Part shown: positions 25,001 through 37,368 of the stretch, in pieces
How the letters are laid out: the number at the start of each line of letters is the position of its first letter
Position numbering within the stretch: the first letter of the stretch is position 1
Assembly: GCA_029448655.1 (NCBI GenBank)
Contig: JACCLO010000001.1
Coordinates: 3,596,001-3,660,000 of the forward strand
Direction: 5' to 3'
Length of the DNA stretch: 64,000 nucleotides
Origin: Wolfiporia cocos
Taxonomy: Eukaryota > Basidiomycota > Agaricomycetes > Polyporales > Phaeolaceae
Program-made: the position numbers and the translations under genes
Notes under the pieces: generated by a model
The model's database searches: none
What the model was told of the DNA's origin: nothing
Seen by the model: the letters and a program-made list of their open reading frames with translations, nothing else

Positions 25001-26097
25001 GGACACGAACCTGGATTTTCGCCTTTTGTGTGCGCGTTACGGTCAGCGGTCAGCTTCCCGGGATCTATGCAGGACACGCACCGCAAGCGTGTCTTTCATA
25101 GTCGATAGTCGGTTCAGCCTTCATTCCACTGCAAGAATTAAGGGACCCACTTCATGTGCCTCCATCTCGTTGGCTCGTACTTGATGCCCGTTCCGTTGTA
25201 CAAGAACGGCGGCTCGAGCAGCATCGACGACGGCGAGCGCGCATCTGTCGGGCGCAGCTTCATCGTGAACGCCTGCCCACCTGTACGCCACACGCATCCT
25301 TTATGTCTGTGTTCGCACCATTGAAACGACTGTCGTGCGCACCGATCGCGTCCGCAGATCCGGGGAGGATGAGCGAGGTCGTGACCCCGCCAGAGAGCGA
25401 GTGCCGGAACCCGTCGTCGTGCGTGTTGAGCGCGTCAAGCGAGCGTAACCAGGGGAGCACAAGCCCTTGGAACGAATTGCCGTCTTGCGCGCCGACCAGA
25501 GCCGGCGACGCCTCCACGGCCAGATGGGAGTGCATGTCGACGATCCTGCAGTCGGTCCGTCGTGATCGAAGAGCATGATTGGCAGAGGTGAGCACATACC
25601 CAGGAGTGACCCATGCACTGAGTCCCGATGCACGATGCAGTTCACGGCACGACAGACGGATGTGAAGAGAGGACGTACCCATGCGCGTCCAGAGTCTCGA
25701 CATCCCGATGCTTGGACAAGAGATGCTTCCCGACATGTCCTACCGCCCTGATTATACCGCCCTCGAGAAAGAGGTCGCCGGTGAGCACTTCCATGCCCCT
25801 GACGCGCCCCGTCCACAGCGTCGCGTTCCGGATATGCAGCGGCCGCGTACCGGGCTGAAAGCGATCCGACTGCTCGCGCTCGTAGAAGCCCTCAGACGGA
25901 CGCGGCTTGCGCCTCAGGTCAGCGCATTTCGCGAGGACGGAGGAGGCGTGCCGTGGGACGCGTCGGGATACCGATACGGAGAATGTGATGGACGTATACG
26001 AGAGGAAGACAGAGCCGACGACACACAGCACGAGAGCTGCGAGCAGCACGCGGAGCATCTGCGCGCGAGTCGCGCGACGGGCCTCTGCGGAGGTCAT
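22039..26097 (-). CDS. Membrane-anchored bimodular amidohydrolase (copy A)
   Basis: A metal-dependent amidohydrolase-superfamily protein, in fungal annotations often filed as carbohydrate esterase family 9; the true substrate is unknown. An N-terminal signal anchor (MLRVLLAALVLCVVGSVFLSY) precedes the start of the composite domain (LHIRNATLWTG). Module 1 has the expected metal ligands: IVDMHSHL (HxH), VHTHCYEAVDFDD, AAFHHAHEAYLVP and SDHPAI, then TPATVLGLDHRIGFL and VVVWDSHPLSLGA. Module 2 restarts at ILVFRNVAHVWV but has lost the ligands: the HxH position reads VSFGSNLGLQE and the VHAH position reads VVDVDSADLIATL. It ends near IETLLGLDVRAGEEDLV and GGDLLGFEGKVVAVI. The gene is in many short exons, about 900 residues in all. 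It is paralogous to the gene at 31623-35434. Confidence 0.85.
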
Positions 26098-27401
26098 CGT
26101 GCGAGTGTGTGCGCGACGGGTTTCAGCAGCGATGTACGCGCATCAGCATCTACGCCACGGTCGCTCTGCTAGTACATATTTGGTAATCTGTCGGCGTCAG
26201 TCGCTTTGCTGACACCGGGCTGATGATGTCTTGAAATCCTTAGGTGTTTATGCAGCCCGTGGAGCTGCAAGTAATGACAATTGGTCAATCCTTGCGTCTC
26301 TGTGTTGTGGTTCCGTTTGCAAAGTCAACGTACTCCACGATCCGGGTCATAGCACTGCTGTGCCCAGGCTTGAGGCTCAGGCTAGTATGGAAAGCAAAGG
26401 CTCTATTGAATGCAGCTGTCTAGTTGCCAGGAAACAGCCGACCGCGTCGGGGTGCTTGTGAAATTATACAAACGCTCAGCGTGCAACGGTCTGCAATGCT
26501 CCGAGTCAGCTCAAAGCAAATGGAAGGCATCAAATTCAGCGTATGCACAGCACATTTGGCGCACGTTCATTTCGGACAGTGTAGCACGTTACTCAGCGGG
26601 CCGACTCGAAACGTTCCCAAGGCGCTCCGTCGCCGCTGCTGCAGCGTCGGCGACGTAGATGTGACTTGAGAACAGATGGACGAGAGGACGCCCGGATGCA
26701 GGCACAGCCCAGAGATATATGCACCTGCACTAGGCAGGACACGCGCAGACCGCGCACAGCAGTTTTGAGGGCTTGATGGGCAGGGGCAGCATAGCCCGTG
26801 CGAAAAAAGTGAGCGAACCTCGAGGCGGGCGCAAAAATAGTAGGCTATTTCCGGGGTGTGGCGCGGCAAGAAGCCCCATGCTGCGGACGAGCTCGCGGTG
26901 GGAGAGCGATGGACAGAGTTTGGGACTGGGGCATGCGGCGGCCACAGGGCTCCTGGCTGTGCACTGGACGCGTCTGCGCTCGCTGGGCGCATGCTCCTCG
27001 CCTGCCTGCAGTCATCTGCAGCCACCGGATGGCCATATGCGGAGATGCTCGGCCGTTGCCGGATATTGTGGCACTGTGCCGACGGCGGCCGAGCGGATCG
27101 GGGACGGGTGCCGGGCAACATGCCGGGTATAACACTCTACCATCCGCTGCTCCCTCCACATCTTTGCCTCTGGAGTATTAGTGGTGCTCGCGTCCATGCT
27201 CAATCTACTGTCTCCTCTCTTTCCGTAACTCCCACCATCCCCCGCTTCCCGCCTGACAACCTTCAGCCCCTGCGCGCTCGAGAAAAACAATAGAATTGCC
27301 AGGTATTTTCTTCTTGTTGCCCGTTCTGGCGACGAGCTCATCCGTCGGCATAAAAGCACTGGGTCCGCCTCCTGCGTCCTCATTGCTTGCAATCGCCCTT
27401 C
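26098..27401. other. Divergent intergenic region
   Basis: About 1.3 kb between amidohydrolase A (minus) and the FLC-like gene (plus), so it holds both promoters. A TATA-like CATAAAAG lies near 27349-27356, about 45 bases before the FLC-like start. The GC-rich part (26700-27150) yields spurious open frames on both strands. No other gene was recognised. Confidence 0.5.
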
Positions 27402-30197
27402 ATGTTCTTCTCCGTCGCCCGGCTGCGACTTTCTCTCGCCTTGGTTGCACTCCTCTTCTTTGCCCAAGCTCGAGCCCGTGACGAAGTCCTATGTCCGTAC
27501 CCTTTCCTTTTCCGCCATGCGCGCCCCGCTAACCCTTTTCATCCAGTTACCTCTTCCGTATCTTATTGCGCTCCCCCAGACGAGATCCTCGTCCAGCAAT
27601 TAGACCTAGCTTACTTCAAGGCCAACAATTCCGTGTCGTTCAATGTCTCCGCGGCCGCTGTGGTAAGTCCTGCCTCCCACTGTCGGATATTCCCTTTCGG
27701 GCGGCGCATGACCTGCCAACCATGCATCCGCTCAGTGCCCCAATGCCCCTGTGCGTGACGAGTCTTCATGCATTATCCTGTCGATGATGGCTGGATGATG
27801 GCATTTGTGCCTGGGCAACGCGTTGGGGTCAGTTGTGCGACACCGTTGCGCGCTTATTGATTCCGGAATACTGTACCTCCGAAAGCTTACCGATGTCATT
27901 GCTTCATGCATGTCGAGCGCGCCATGATGTTGTCTCACCTCGAAATCCTTTCATTATCCTGCGTTCCACTATCATGTCTTCATGTCCCTAATCTGGGTTT
28001 GCAGCTCCCTAACCTCAATGTCTCCGCCAATATCTACGTCAACGTATATGGCATGCAGCCGGTTAATGTTACGCTCGACCTGTGCTCACTGTTCAACGGC
28101 ATTATCTGCCCGCTTCCGGAATACAATTTCATCGGCGCAGACTCCATCACCATCCCATCACAATTCGACGTAACGTCACACCTTCCCGGGATCGCCTACG
28201 TTATTCCAAACCTGGAAGCGTATGTGCAACTTATGCTGGTGGAAGTCGGCACAAACAACGTCAAGGCGTGCGTGCAGGCGACGCTCTCGAACGGATGGTC
28301 CGCGCGCCAATATGCCGTCGAGTGGACGACCGCCGCAATCACACTTCTTGCACTCGCCGCTGCGATATGGAAGTCGCTCACCTCGGACGTCTTCTCGCTC
28401 GCGCCAATACGCCTACTCGATCTGATTTACCTCCTTCAAACGATCGCCGTGTCCGGACTGCTTGGACTAAACTACCCATTGGTGTACACCGCGTTCGCTT
28501 TGAACTTCTCATGGGTAATCGGCCTCTTCTCGCAGTCGCCGAACAGCCCGATGCAAAATTCCATCAACAACATGCGACACTTGACAGGCGGCGACTCGGC
28601 CGATGCAAGTTCCAGCGGCGCAACGCCACTCGTAAACCGCAAGCTCAGTCCGTACAACGCACCATCAGATATTACATCTGGATTGGGTTCCACATATTCC
28701 GCATCACAGTCCCTACTCGCGAAAGCGGCATCAATGCCGTCGATTAACCTCGCTAATGCGAACGCCCCGAACCTGATCAGCAGGAGCAATTCGTTTGGGA
28801 ACGCAACAACGCTTGCTGCGAATACGGGCGACGTCGCGGTTGTCACTTCTCAGTCGGACAACGTGCTGCAGGCGGGCATCCCCATTTACGTGAACACCAT
28901 CGGGATTGCAACTGCGGACGCGTTCATGACTGTCTTCCTTACCGCGCTCATCTACGCCGCCGTCGTACTCGGCGCGCTCGCACTCGGGTACGCGATCTAT
29001 TACGCGCTCGTGCTGCGGACACGCAAGGTAGACGCGCGCCGCCTGTTTGGATGGCAGACGGGCTACATGCCCTTCGCGCGTGCGTGGGGCCTCCGCGCAG
29101 CAATTGTCGTGACATTCCCGCTGCTTGTCTTCATCTTTTACCAGTGGACGCTCAAGGACTCGTGGCTCTCCGTACTGTTGTCTGTAATCGCGCTCGTGAT
29201 CCTCATGGCGCTCGTCCTACCCCCGTTTTTCCTCGCTATGCGCCCCTATTTGCCCCGTGTCCTCTCGCGCACGAACAACGCCTCCACGCCCACATCTGTT
29301 TCACTTGCTCCTATCTATGCGCAGTTCCGCGCGGAGCGCATCTGGTACGCGGGCCCACTGTTGCTCGCTATCATCGTCAAGGCGCTCGTCGTTGCCTTTG
29401 GTCATGCGCACGGGCTCGCGCAGGCCATTGTCTGCGTCATCGTTGACGCGATCATGCTGGTCTCGCTCTGCGTTTTCAAGCCATATCGCACGCGCCGCGC
29501 CGACATTCTGCAAGGCTACCTTGCGATCGTACGCTTGGTGTGCTCTGGGCTGCTGATTGCCTTCGCGGAGAGCATCGCGCTCATGGCCATTCCGCGCGTC
29601 GTGATTGGGATCATCACCGCCATCATATTCGCCGTCGCGGTCGTCATCATGTTCTTCAACATCCTGGTGAACATGGGCCTGTGGCGCCTGGTGGTGTTCG
29701 GGCTGACGTGCGGACGGCGCGGCGGCAAGCGCAGGGGCGATCCCGTAAGTACAAGCGACGACGATGCGATGCTCGTGGGCGGCAAGGACAATGACCGTGA
29801 CGTCGAGAAGCTGCATCAGGACTCGGATTCGTCGTCGACGCCCGGCTCGTCGAACCTCCACCTTGTGCGCCCGGGCAACCCGACGCCGCCGACGACCGAC
29901 GTGCAGCACTCGCCCGTGAGCGCAAGCAGCCTGCCGAATAGCTGGTTCACGGAGAGTACGGAGACGACGCTTGGCGAGCCCCTCCCGCGGCGCTGGTCGT
30001 TCCAGCACTCGCGCCCGCCATCAGCGTCAGAAACTTTGCCGACGACGGCGAGCTACTACTCGGCGAACCGGACGTCGGGATCAGCAACGGCGCCGCAGAC
30101 TCCTGTATCGACGCGGCACAGCCGGCATCCATCCGCGATCGCCCCTGTGTCCACACCGATAGAGGAGGACGTGCCGCATGAGGGGATTGCGCTCTAG
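27402..30197 (+). CDS. TRP-like/FLC family membrane protein (ML-like plus TRP domain)
   Basis: A polytopic membrane protein of the fungal FLC/Pkd2-like family, whose members act in calcium signalling, cell-wall integrity and possibly flavin transport. MFFSVARLRLSLALVALLFF is a signal peptide. The exons 27402-27492, 27547-27662 and 28005-30197 join in frame to give 799 residues. The ML-like extracellular domain includes VSYCAPPDEILVQQLDLAYF, NVSANIYVNVYGMQPVNVTL, CPLPEYNFIGADSITIPS and KACVQATLSNGWSARQ. About nine hydrophobic helices follow, starting at VEWTTAAITLLALAAAIW; a Ser/Asn-rich loop of about 130 residues separates the first three from the rest. The cytosolic tail is Ser/Thr/Pro-rich. 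The 342-base intron before the second part of the ML-like domain is long for this window but restores the family's continuous order. Start chosen at the first ATG giving a signal peptide. Confidence 0.9.
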
Positions 30198-30708
30198 ATG
30201 AGTTGCGCATGGACGCTTCCTGTAAGTATGTATCATAGGGTCCTGTCGTCACTCCCAGCATTCACACCTTCCACCGCCATACATCCGCCACCCGACCATC
30301 ACCAGTTGACATTGAAATTTCACCCCACCTGCCGCACACCCTACGTTCATGTCAATTCCCACCTTGGATCGACCTCATTGCATTGCCCGTCCACTTATTC
30401 CATAACTTTGCTGCGTCATCACTTTCCGTGCACATTCTCGTTCCGTCTAGCACCTTGCACTGCCCCCACATTCGTTTGCTCTTAGATCGGTACCATAACA
30501 GACAATCGTAATCGATCGGTTACCTTTTGACGACCTGTAATGATTATGTATTATGTAGCACAATTGTCGCTAATTGTATGGTTCCGTTGAACTTGTGTGC
30601 ATAGCGGGCGCTAATGAGCCGGGAGAACCCGAGGGAGGTAAGAAACGGACGAGGAGTGACAGAACGTCTGCAACGGACTTGGCCTCGTCGACTTCCCCAC
30701 CCAGCACC
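30198..30708. other. Intergenic spacer
   Basis: About 510 bases between the FLC-like stop and the OSCP start; the promoter of the latter lies here. Pyrimidine-rich tracts occur near 30290-30480. Nothing else was recognised. Confidence 0.5.
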
Positions 30709-31455
30709 ATGTTGCTCTCTTCTGCACGCGCGGCCACCGTGTCTGTCGGCCTCGGACGGCGCGCTGCCAGCGCCCTCGCGCTCAAGTACTCCAACGCGGT
30801 CTTCAACGCCGCGCTCTCCAAGTCCCCGCAGACCCTCAACAAGGTCCAGAGCGAGCTCGCCGCGCTCGCCACATCAATCCGCGAGACCCCCGCGCTGAGC
30901 ACGTTCATCACGAACCCGACGCTCTCCTCGAAGGACCGCGTCGCGGGGCTCGCCGCGCTGTACGCCGCCGCCGAGGGCACGGGCGCGAAGAAGGAGCCCG
31001 TCTCCGACGTCACGAAAAACCTGTTCGTCGTCCTCTCGGAGAACGGCCGCCTCTCGGAGACGCAGGGCGTCATCGAGGGCTTCAACGAGCTCGTCGCGGC
31101 GCACAGGGGCGAGCTGACCGTCACGATCACCTCGGCCGCGCCGCTGCCGAAGGACGTGCAGTCCCGCCTCGAGTCCGCGCTCAAGCAGTCGCAGGCGGCC
31201 CAGCAGGCAAAGTCGGTGAAGGTCGCGAACAAGGTGCGCTCATCTATATGCGTGCCGCTTGCCAGTTTTTGATTGTTTGGCGGTGCAGATTAACCCCTCG
31301 GTACTTGGTGGCATCGTGGTGGACTTTGGCGACAAGACTCTTGACCTGAGCGTTGCATCGCGGGTTACACGGTTGAACAACCTCCTTCAACGTGAGTCAT
31401 CATTGCTACTATGCATGCGCGCTCTGAAGCAGCTTTCCGTACAGAATCCGTGTAA
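30709..31455 (+). CDS. ATP5: Mitochondrial ATP synthase subunit 5 (OSCP)
   Basis: The oligomycin-sensitivity-conferring protein, which links the F1 head to the peripheral stalk of mitochondrial ATP synthase. The start MLLSSARAATVSVGLGRR is a typical Arg/Ser/Ala mitochondrial presequence. It is followed by YSNAVFNAALSKSPQTLNKV, FITNPTLSSKDRVAGL, NLFVVLSENGRL and the ELTVTITSAAPL motif. The C-terminal PSVLGGIVVDFGDKTLDLSV is the most diagnostic block. Three exons (30709-31233, 31289-31391, 31445-31455) sum to 639 bases, 212 residues. The last exon is only 11 bases and supplies the end QSV, as in relatives. Strong codon bias toward C/G in third positions fits high expression. It is convergent with amidohydrolase B, 167 bases away. 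Confidence 0.95.
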
Positions 31456-31622
31456 TTTTGTAGTTGTAGCAGAGCAGAATGGGACGTTTACCACGCATAC
31501 TAGAATTCATGCTCGACCATACCCTGCGTGATCAGTGCGAGCTCGACACAACCGCTCAAGGATTAAAGTTAACAACTATGTTGGACAGCAATGCCTCAAT
31601 AATACAGGTACAGCAGATACCG

Positions 31623-34600
31623 TCACAACAGATCTACAGTTCTCCGTTTTGGTGAAATGACAGCGACGACCTTGCTCTCGAAATCCAGGAGGTTGCCGCC
31701 GTCCGTCACCACCATATCATGTACATCCTCTGCATCGATCTCACCGCCCAGCAATAGCTGAACATTTGTAGAACCAAGGGCCATGGCTTGTTCCTGGGTG
31801 ATCGACCCTCCGACATCCAGAGCAGCCTAGTTTCTGTATGAGTGTCTATCTCCTCACAAGGTGAGATCTAATGACGCTTACCCAAGCAATGTCGAATCGT
31901 GTGTTGCGCGCACTCCACGATTCTTCAATGCCAATACCGACCGTGATGTTGTGCTCAAGCAGCACAGCAAGCGAGCTTTGTTCGCTGAGAGGGTGTCCAG
32001 GAAGTCTTCAAGACGCAGTCAGCGATTGATGGCGGAGTGAATCTATTTGCCACTTACATCCTGAGGCGCTCCCATGTCGTAGGGAACGGTCGGGAAGGCA
32101 CCTGCAAGATGCCCACTTTAGCCTCAGCAATCTCCTTCGCCAAGATGTGCGCTTCTAGCGCGCCCGCAATGGTCAACTTTATGGGACGGCCGAACTTCTG
32201 CTCTACTTCCTTCTTCAGCAAAATTAACGTTGCGATCACGTCCGCACTGTCAGTGTCGACCACTAATGTCAATTTACCCTGTAATCGACGACAATTCATG
32301 AGTAATCTGAAAAGTTCTACTTCGGACAGTGACTTACCTCGCTGACTCTCTTGAAGTACTGGCCTGCGTCGCCCTTGCTCGGTTCAAGGAGAAGTTTCCT
32401 CAGCGCCGCGATCTGCGTGCTAATGCTCGGCGTCCCGCCGAAGTGTCGGACAGTTGCGTGCAGCGCGTTCACCTCCTGCACGATTGCGCCCTCCTGCAGC
32501 TTGTTCAGCGCACCAGTATAGAAGGACGTGCTGAGGCCTGCGTAGAAGCGGCGGTGAGTCGGCGCAATGATTGCCACCGTTACACCTGCACGATATGCCA
32601 GCCTGGATACGAACTTCATTAAGCATGATTGTCACAACGTGCAGTAAACTCAGCTCTTACAGGCTGTCACGGCCGCCGTACTGCAGACCATCCACCGCGC
32701 GGACGATCGAGTCGTCACCACCCACAATAGAGGGGACTTGCTGGATCAACGGGTCGTACACATAGCCGTCGTTGGTGGATGACTCTGCGTTGATCTCTTC
32801 TAGGCCGAGCTGCGAGCCGTACGTAACAAGACCAGGCGAGATGGAGCCCCCATGTACGTCGATCACCTTGGCATTGCTCAAAAGCGAGGGAGTGATGCAC
32901 GCCTCGTACATGCCCGAGCACGCGATCTTGCCGTCCTCCACGACGACAACGCCCTGCTCGTCCGCCTGCGCGGTAAACACCTCACGCACGGCGCCATCAA
33001 CGGGGCGGAACACACTCTTCACGTTCGTGAAGAGAACGACGCTCGCATCCGACGGTTCAGGCTCGAGCGGTGGAAGCCCCTCATACTCAACCGCTTCACG
33101 AGCCTCCTTGTCGAAGTTGGGCACGCGCGGCGTGCGCTGGAAGGCCGAGGGCTTGTCGTACACGTATGGGTGCTCGAGCTGCGGAATACCATCGATGAAG
33201 ACCTGCTTAGGGGTTGCGCCGAGCGCGAGCGGGTGGCTGTCCCAAATGACAAGATCTACCAAGGGTCAGGTCTTGAACCTTATCGAGAAATTGAGCTGCT
33301 TACCAGCATCCCAGCCTGGACATACACGAGTTAGTTTAGTCTGCAGCATGGAAGGGGGGGATGCGTACCCTCTTTGACATAGCCAATGCGGTGGCCCATG
33401 CCCATGATTTCAGCCGGAGTGCTGGTGACCGCAGCAATTGCCAAGTTCTCGGGAAGACCGTACACATATGCCTGCTGCGCCTCGTACAGCAGATACCTTG
33501 AATCCAGCACAGGATGGTCGCTCTATATAGCAGAGTATGATATAAGCTTCAAGCCAGTGCTTGTCTAACACGGATGGAGCCCACCTTCATCACGACCTGA
33601 ATTCCGTTCTCGGCAAGGATACGAGGAGCGAATTCGGAGCCACGGTACGCTTCCCGCTTGTATCTTCCGAGGAAAGTGTTTCAGCTGTTGTATGTTCATA
33701 AGTTGGACACAGCGGCGCACCTTGCGTTCGTGGCGAACATGGCGACTGCAGGTGGATGATCTGACGCGGAATATTAGCTGTATGCGATTTGTCTGAGGCG
33801 GAACTTACCATAGGCCTTCTTGAGCACGTCGGGTACCAAGTATGCCTCATGCGCGTGATGGAACGCTGCGATGGGGAACTCGAATTCGTTCGACAGCTAC
33901 CAATGACCGCATCAACAATTCTTCTTGCTTCATCAGTTGAATGCCGCGGTCCTTACCCGCACGATGTCGTCCAGGTCAACGGTCTCATAGCAGTGCACTT
34001 GAACCTGGAAAACACTGCTCAAACGCCTTCCATTCATAGGGAACCGGACGACGCTGCGCGCACCTTAACCCTGCCTCTGATGACATCTACGAGAGATTCC
34101 CATTGCAAGTCTTCGGGATAAGGTTGCCCAGCCAGCGCGTCCCATTCTCCCGCAAACGCCCTTGCGCAGTATTGGTCCTGTGAGACCTTGAGTTGCCTGG
34201 CCTTGTTGTAACTGTATGCACAGATTTAGCACTACTATATGCCATAATCATTTGGTTTCTCGTACGCTTCGCGGAATGACCAGATCGTATCCATACGACT
34301 GAAGCCATAGACTCTGCCTGTGGTACTCAATTCAGCTTCACACACCCGATTGATTCTAAGTCTTGGGGCGTACTTGGGTTCTCTCCTGATGCGTCGTCAA
34401 ACAAGCATCAGCGGCGTTCAACGTTGTAAAGCATTAAACACAGACCACAGGCGTGCCTGGAAGGGAATAAGCATAATCAGCTTACACTCATAGAGATATG
34501 CACACGGTTATGCTCACTTCATCTGTCGCCATCTCGGAGGATCAGAGCTTGGAGGGAAAGACGAGTTGATCTGGTACGGCGGCTCAAGGAGCATAGAGGT

Positions 34601-35434
34601 AGGGGAGCGCTCTGAAGTCTTCCGCAGCTTGATAGTGAAGCCTTGCCCGCCTGGACCACTCACGGATCAATCGCTATACCATCATGAATGCGGTACCTCG
34701 GCGCACCGATGGCATTGGCAGATCCAGGCAGAACGAGAGCAGTAGTAACGCCACCCGAGATTGACAGAGCGTACGAAGCGTCGTGTGTGTTCAGACCATC
34801 CAACGAGCGGAGCCAAGGCTGGATCGGGCCCTTCAACGAATTATCGTCGCCACTGGCACCCTCAAGTGCCGGACTGGATGCATCGCCGAGGTGCGAGTGC
34901 AGGTCCACTATACTGTATCGTTTCACCAGCGCATTAGACACAATCCTGCACAGGTAACCCAAGATTCCGGTATTCGTACCCAGGAGTAACCCATGCGCCG
35001 TTTACATCGATATCAATCAGTTCTTCCTTGTAAGCCTGGAGCGCGGCATTACGAACATGGCCGATGCCCTTGATAATACCCTTGTCAATAAGTATGTCTG
35101 CATGCAGAACCTCGGTTCCATTCTTGTCGCCAGTCCAGATTCTTGCATTCTTCAAGAGATACGCCTTCGTTCCGGGCTCATAGCGGTCAGATTGCTTGCG
35201 CTTATAGAAATCAGGAGACGGGCCGGCCGCGAGGTTGATGGACTGGCAGCGCGAGAGCGCAGCAGAGGCGTGAGGCGGAAGCGGGCGGAACGCGTCGTAG
35301 ATGTTTGCGCCTTGCTTGAGGACGTACGCAGACACGGCGAGGACGAGTATGCCGTATAGGGCCTTGCCTACGGAAGTGCCCTTCGCCCTCGCCTCCCTAG
35401 GCGGTGAGGTATAGCTGGGCAGCGCCTTCTCCAT
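31623..35434 (-). CDS. Membrane-anchored bimodular amidohydrolase (copy B)
   Basis: Paralogue of the gene at 22039-26097, with the same order of modules. The N-terminus MEKALPSYTSPPREARAKG is followed by an anchor helix (LYGILVLAVSAYVLKQG) and AYLLKNARIWTGDKNGTE. Module 1 keeps the metal-site motifs: VDLHSHLGD, VQVHCYETVDLDDIV, AAFHHAHEAYLVP and SDHPVL, ending VIWDSHPLALGATP. Module 2 lacks them: the HxH position reads VTYGSQLGLEE and the VHAH-equivalent is VVDTDSADVIATL. It closes with WSARNTRFDIAW, a mobile-loop-like exon, and DFESKVVAVISPKRRTVDLL. The product is probably anchored at the plasma or endomembrane with an extracytosolic enzyme (inference from the single N-terminal helix). Frames are intact throughout. 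The substrate is unknown; the esterase label of the family should be treated with caution. Confidence 0.85.
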
Positions 35435-37368
35435 GTCGGCGACCGCTCAGTCGTAATCACTGTGCGAGAGTCGTCGGGGTGGCTGGGAGTGCTGGCAATG
35501 CGCTTACTCACAGGCACTTCGCTGCAGTCGCGTTCCCAATCGCGCACGCGAGGAGGCGCCCGTGTGTCGCATGGGTGCGCGTTTAGATCGACCCGCGCGT
35601 TTGGTTCGGTTCAATCTTCTCACTTGCCATCAGCGTCACAGTCAACTGGCAAGTAAGGGAAACATTGTCATTGACTATTTTTCTTCTCATGTTGTTCCAC
35701 CTCACACGCGCACAGGTTCTTGATTCCTCAACGTAACGAACAGCGTTCTCTGCACTTGGCTGCTCACTTCGAGTAGTCCACGATATCACGGACTCGATGC
35801 TTAAGCCCTACTCGATCTCACTCACAGGTCAACTAGAGTCTAGGGTCTTCATTGCAGATACATTCATGTGCATTGCAACTGATGATACAAGTGGTGTTTG
35901 CACTAACGTGATGGAACCGCGGATATCGAAACGTTAGATTCAAAGCCTGAAGGCCTAACTCCAGACCCACCGTCGTCTCATGTCTGCGCCGTTGGGATCC
36001 ATCCTCTTGAGAGCCATTCATCGGTATTGACTGGAAGAGCCCTTGACGCTGCGAACACTGGGTCTTTCAAAGATGGCATATATTATAGAATGTACATCGC
36101 GTGGATGTTTCAAGTCTCGCCAATATGCGATTGTTGCAATCCCTACGACCGATTGGTATACTCCTTCCCGTGCGTCACTATTATCATATACACAACGATT
36201 GGGCACGGCCTGACCGGCCTGACCCTAGAGTCTCGACATGTTATCGATGATATCATGACTCTGGTCAGCGGACATATACTAGGTTCTACGTAGCTGTCAT
36301 GGATTTGGTGGGCTGTCATAAAGTTTCGGCATCCTATCAGCTAGCTCTCCGAATCAATCATAGCGCGATTGCAGTTCTTCTATCTATGCGTGTCTCGTAA
36401 TAATGGTCACATTTTAGTGATGCTCAGAATGCTCGCACAAGTGGACAGTCTCCTTCATCCATCATGTTCGCCATTTGTTCCCTGTCTACCGAGCAGCACA
36501 ACGAGACGAGTTTCGCATATCGATGCAATCAGGCCATTGAACACAACGCTCAATGTGAGAATTGTACGCTATACCATGAAGGCGATGATAGCGTATTGTT
36601 CTACAAAGCTTCAGTAAGTACAGAGAAATAACCTGCCCAACCTCCGCTACAAATGTTCGAAGTCAGACACTATCTGAGGTGAAGATTCAAGCGGCGCGAA
36701 CAGGTATAATTGATGATCGATGATTCTCGATCATCCCCGACTCCTTATCATGAAGACGCGATCGTTCCGCGACATCATTGGAAAGATCTGGTGAGTGAGT
36801 GACATCAATATGTCAGCTCATTGCATAAGAATTCTTCAATATATCCACTTCTATCGATCAGATGATACTCCGTTACGGGTAAAGTTTCATTGGTACAGAG
36901 CACGGAAGCTAATCAAGTTATGATGTACCGATAGCCCTGAGACCCCAGATAGATGGGAACCTGACGAGTATTCGCTCAAACCTGTTGGGGCGCAAACTGT
37001 GGTTTTATGTCCCATTTGGCCCGCTCACAAGATATGTTCTCCAATCGAGGTACTGCAACTCACCCTGAACGTGTGTCCCCGAGGCAATAATAAATCTTGG
37101 ACAAGTGTCAACTTCAAGCTATGGCGCGCTACATTTCGTTTTATTAATGCTAATTGCACCCATGATAGGTCTTCTAATCGGCTTCACGTCATTCTGCTCC
37201 GATCATCAGCCTCGGCTGCAGCTTCTCAATTTGAGATCCTTGAGTGAGCCCTGAAAACTTGAAATTCCACAGGACTATCCTCTTCTCGGAGGCAGGGACC
37301 AAGACAGATCCGCCTATAAATCAGTATGATGTTTACGCCTGGTCTCTGTGTTTTCGCCGTCCTTCAGC
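35435..37368. other. Divergent intergenic region
   Basis: About 1.9 kb between amidohydrolase B (minus) and the P450 gene (plus). From about 35.6 kb the sequence looks AT-richer by eye than the DNA to its left. Short open frames show no conserved motif. It must contain both promoters; the only element I can name is the TATA box at 37315. Confidence 0.5.
37315..37320 (+). promoter_or_regulatory. TATA box of the P450 gene
   Basis: TATAAA lies 49 bases before the proposed start codon. This is a plausible core-promoter position if the 5' untranslated leader is short. Confidence 0.45.

Noticed and set aside
29301..30008. 235-codon frame antisense to the FLC-like gene
   Set aside because: A shadow caused by the codon bias of the FLC-like gene; rich in Arg, His and Asp repeats with no domain.
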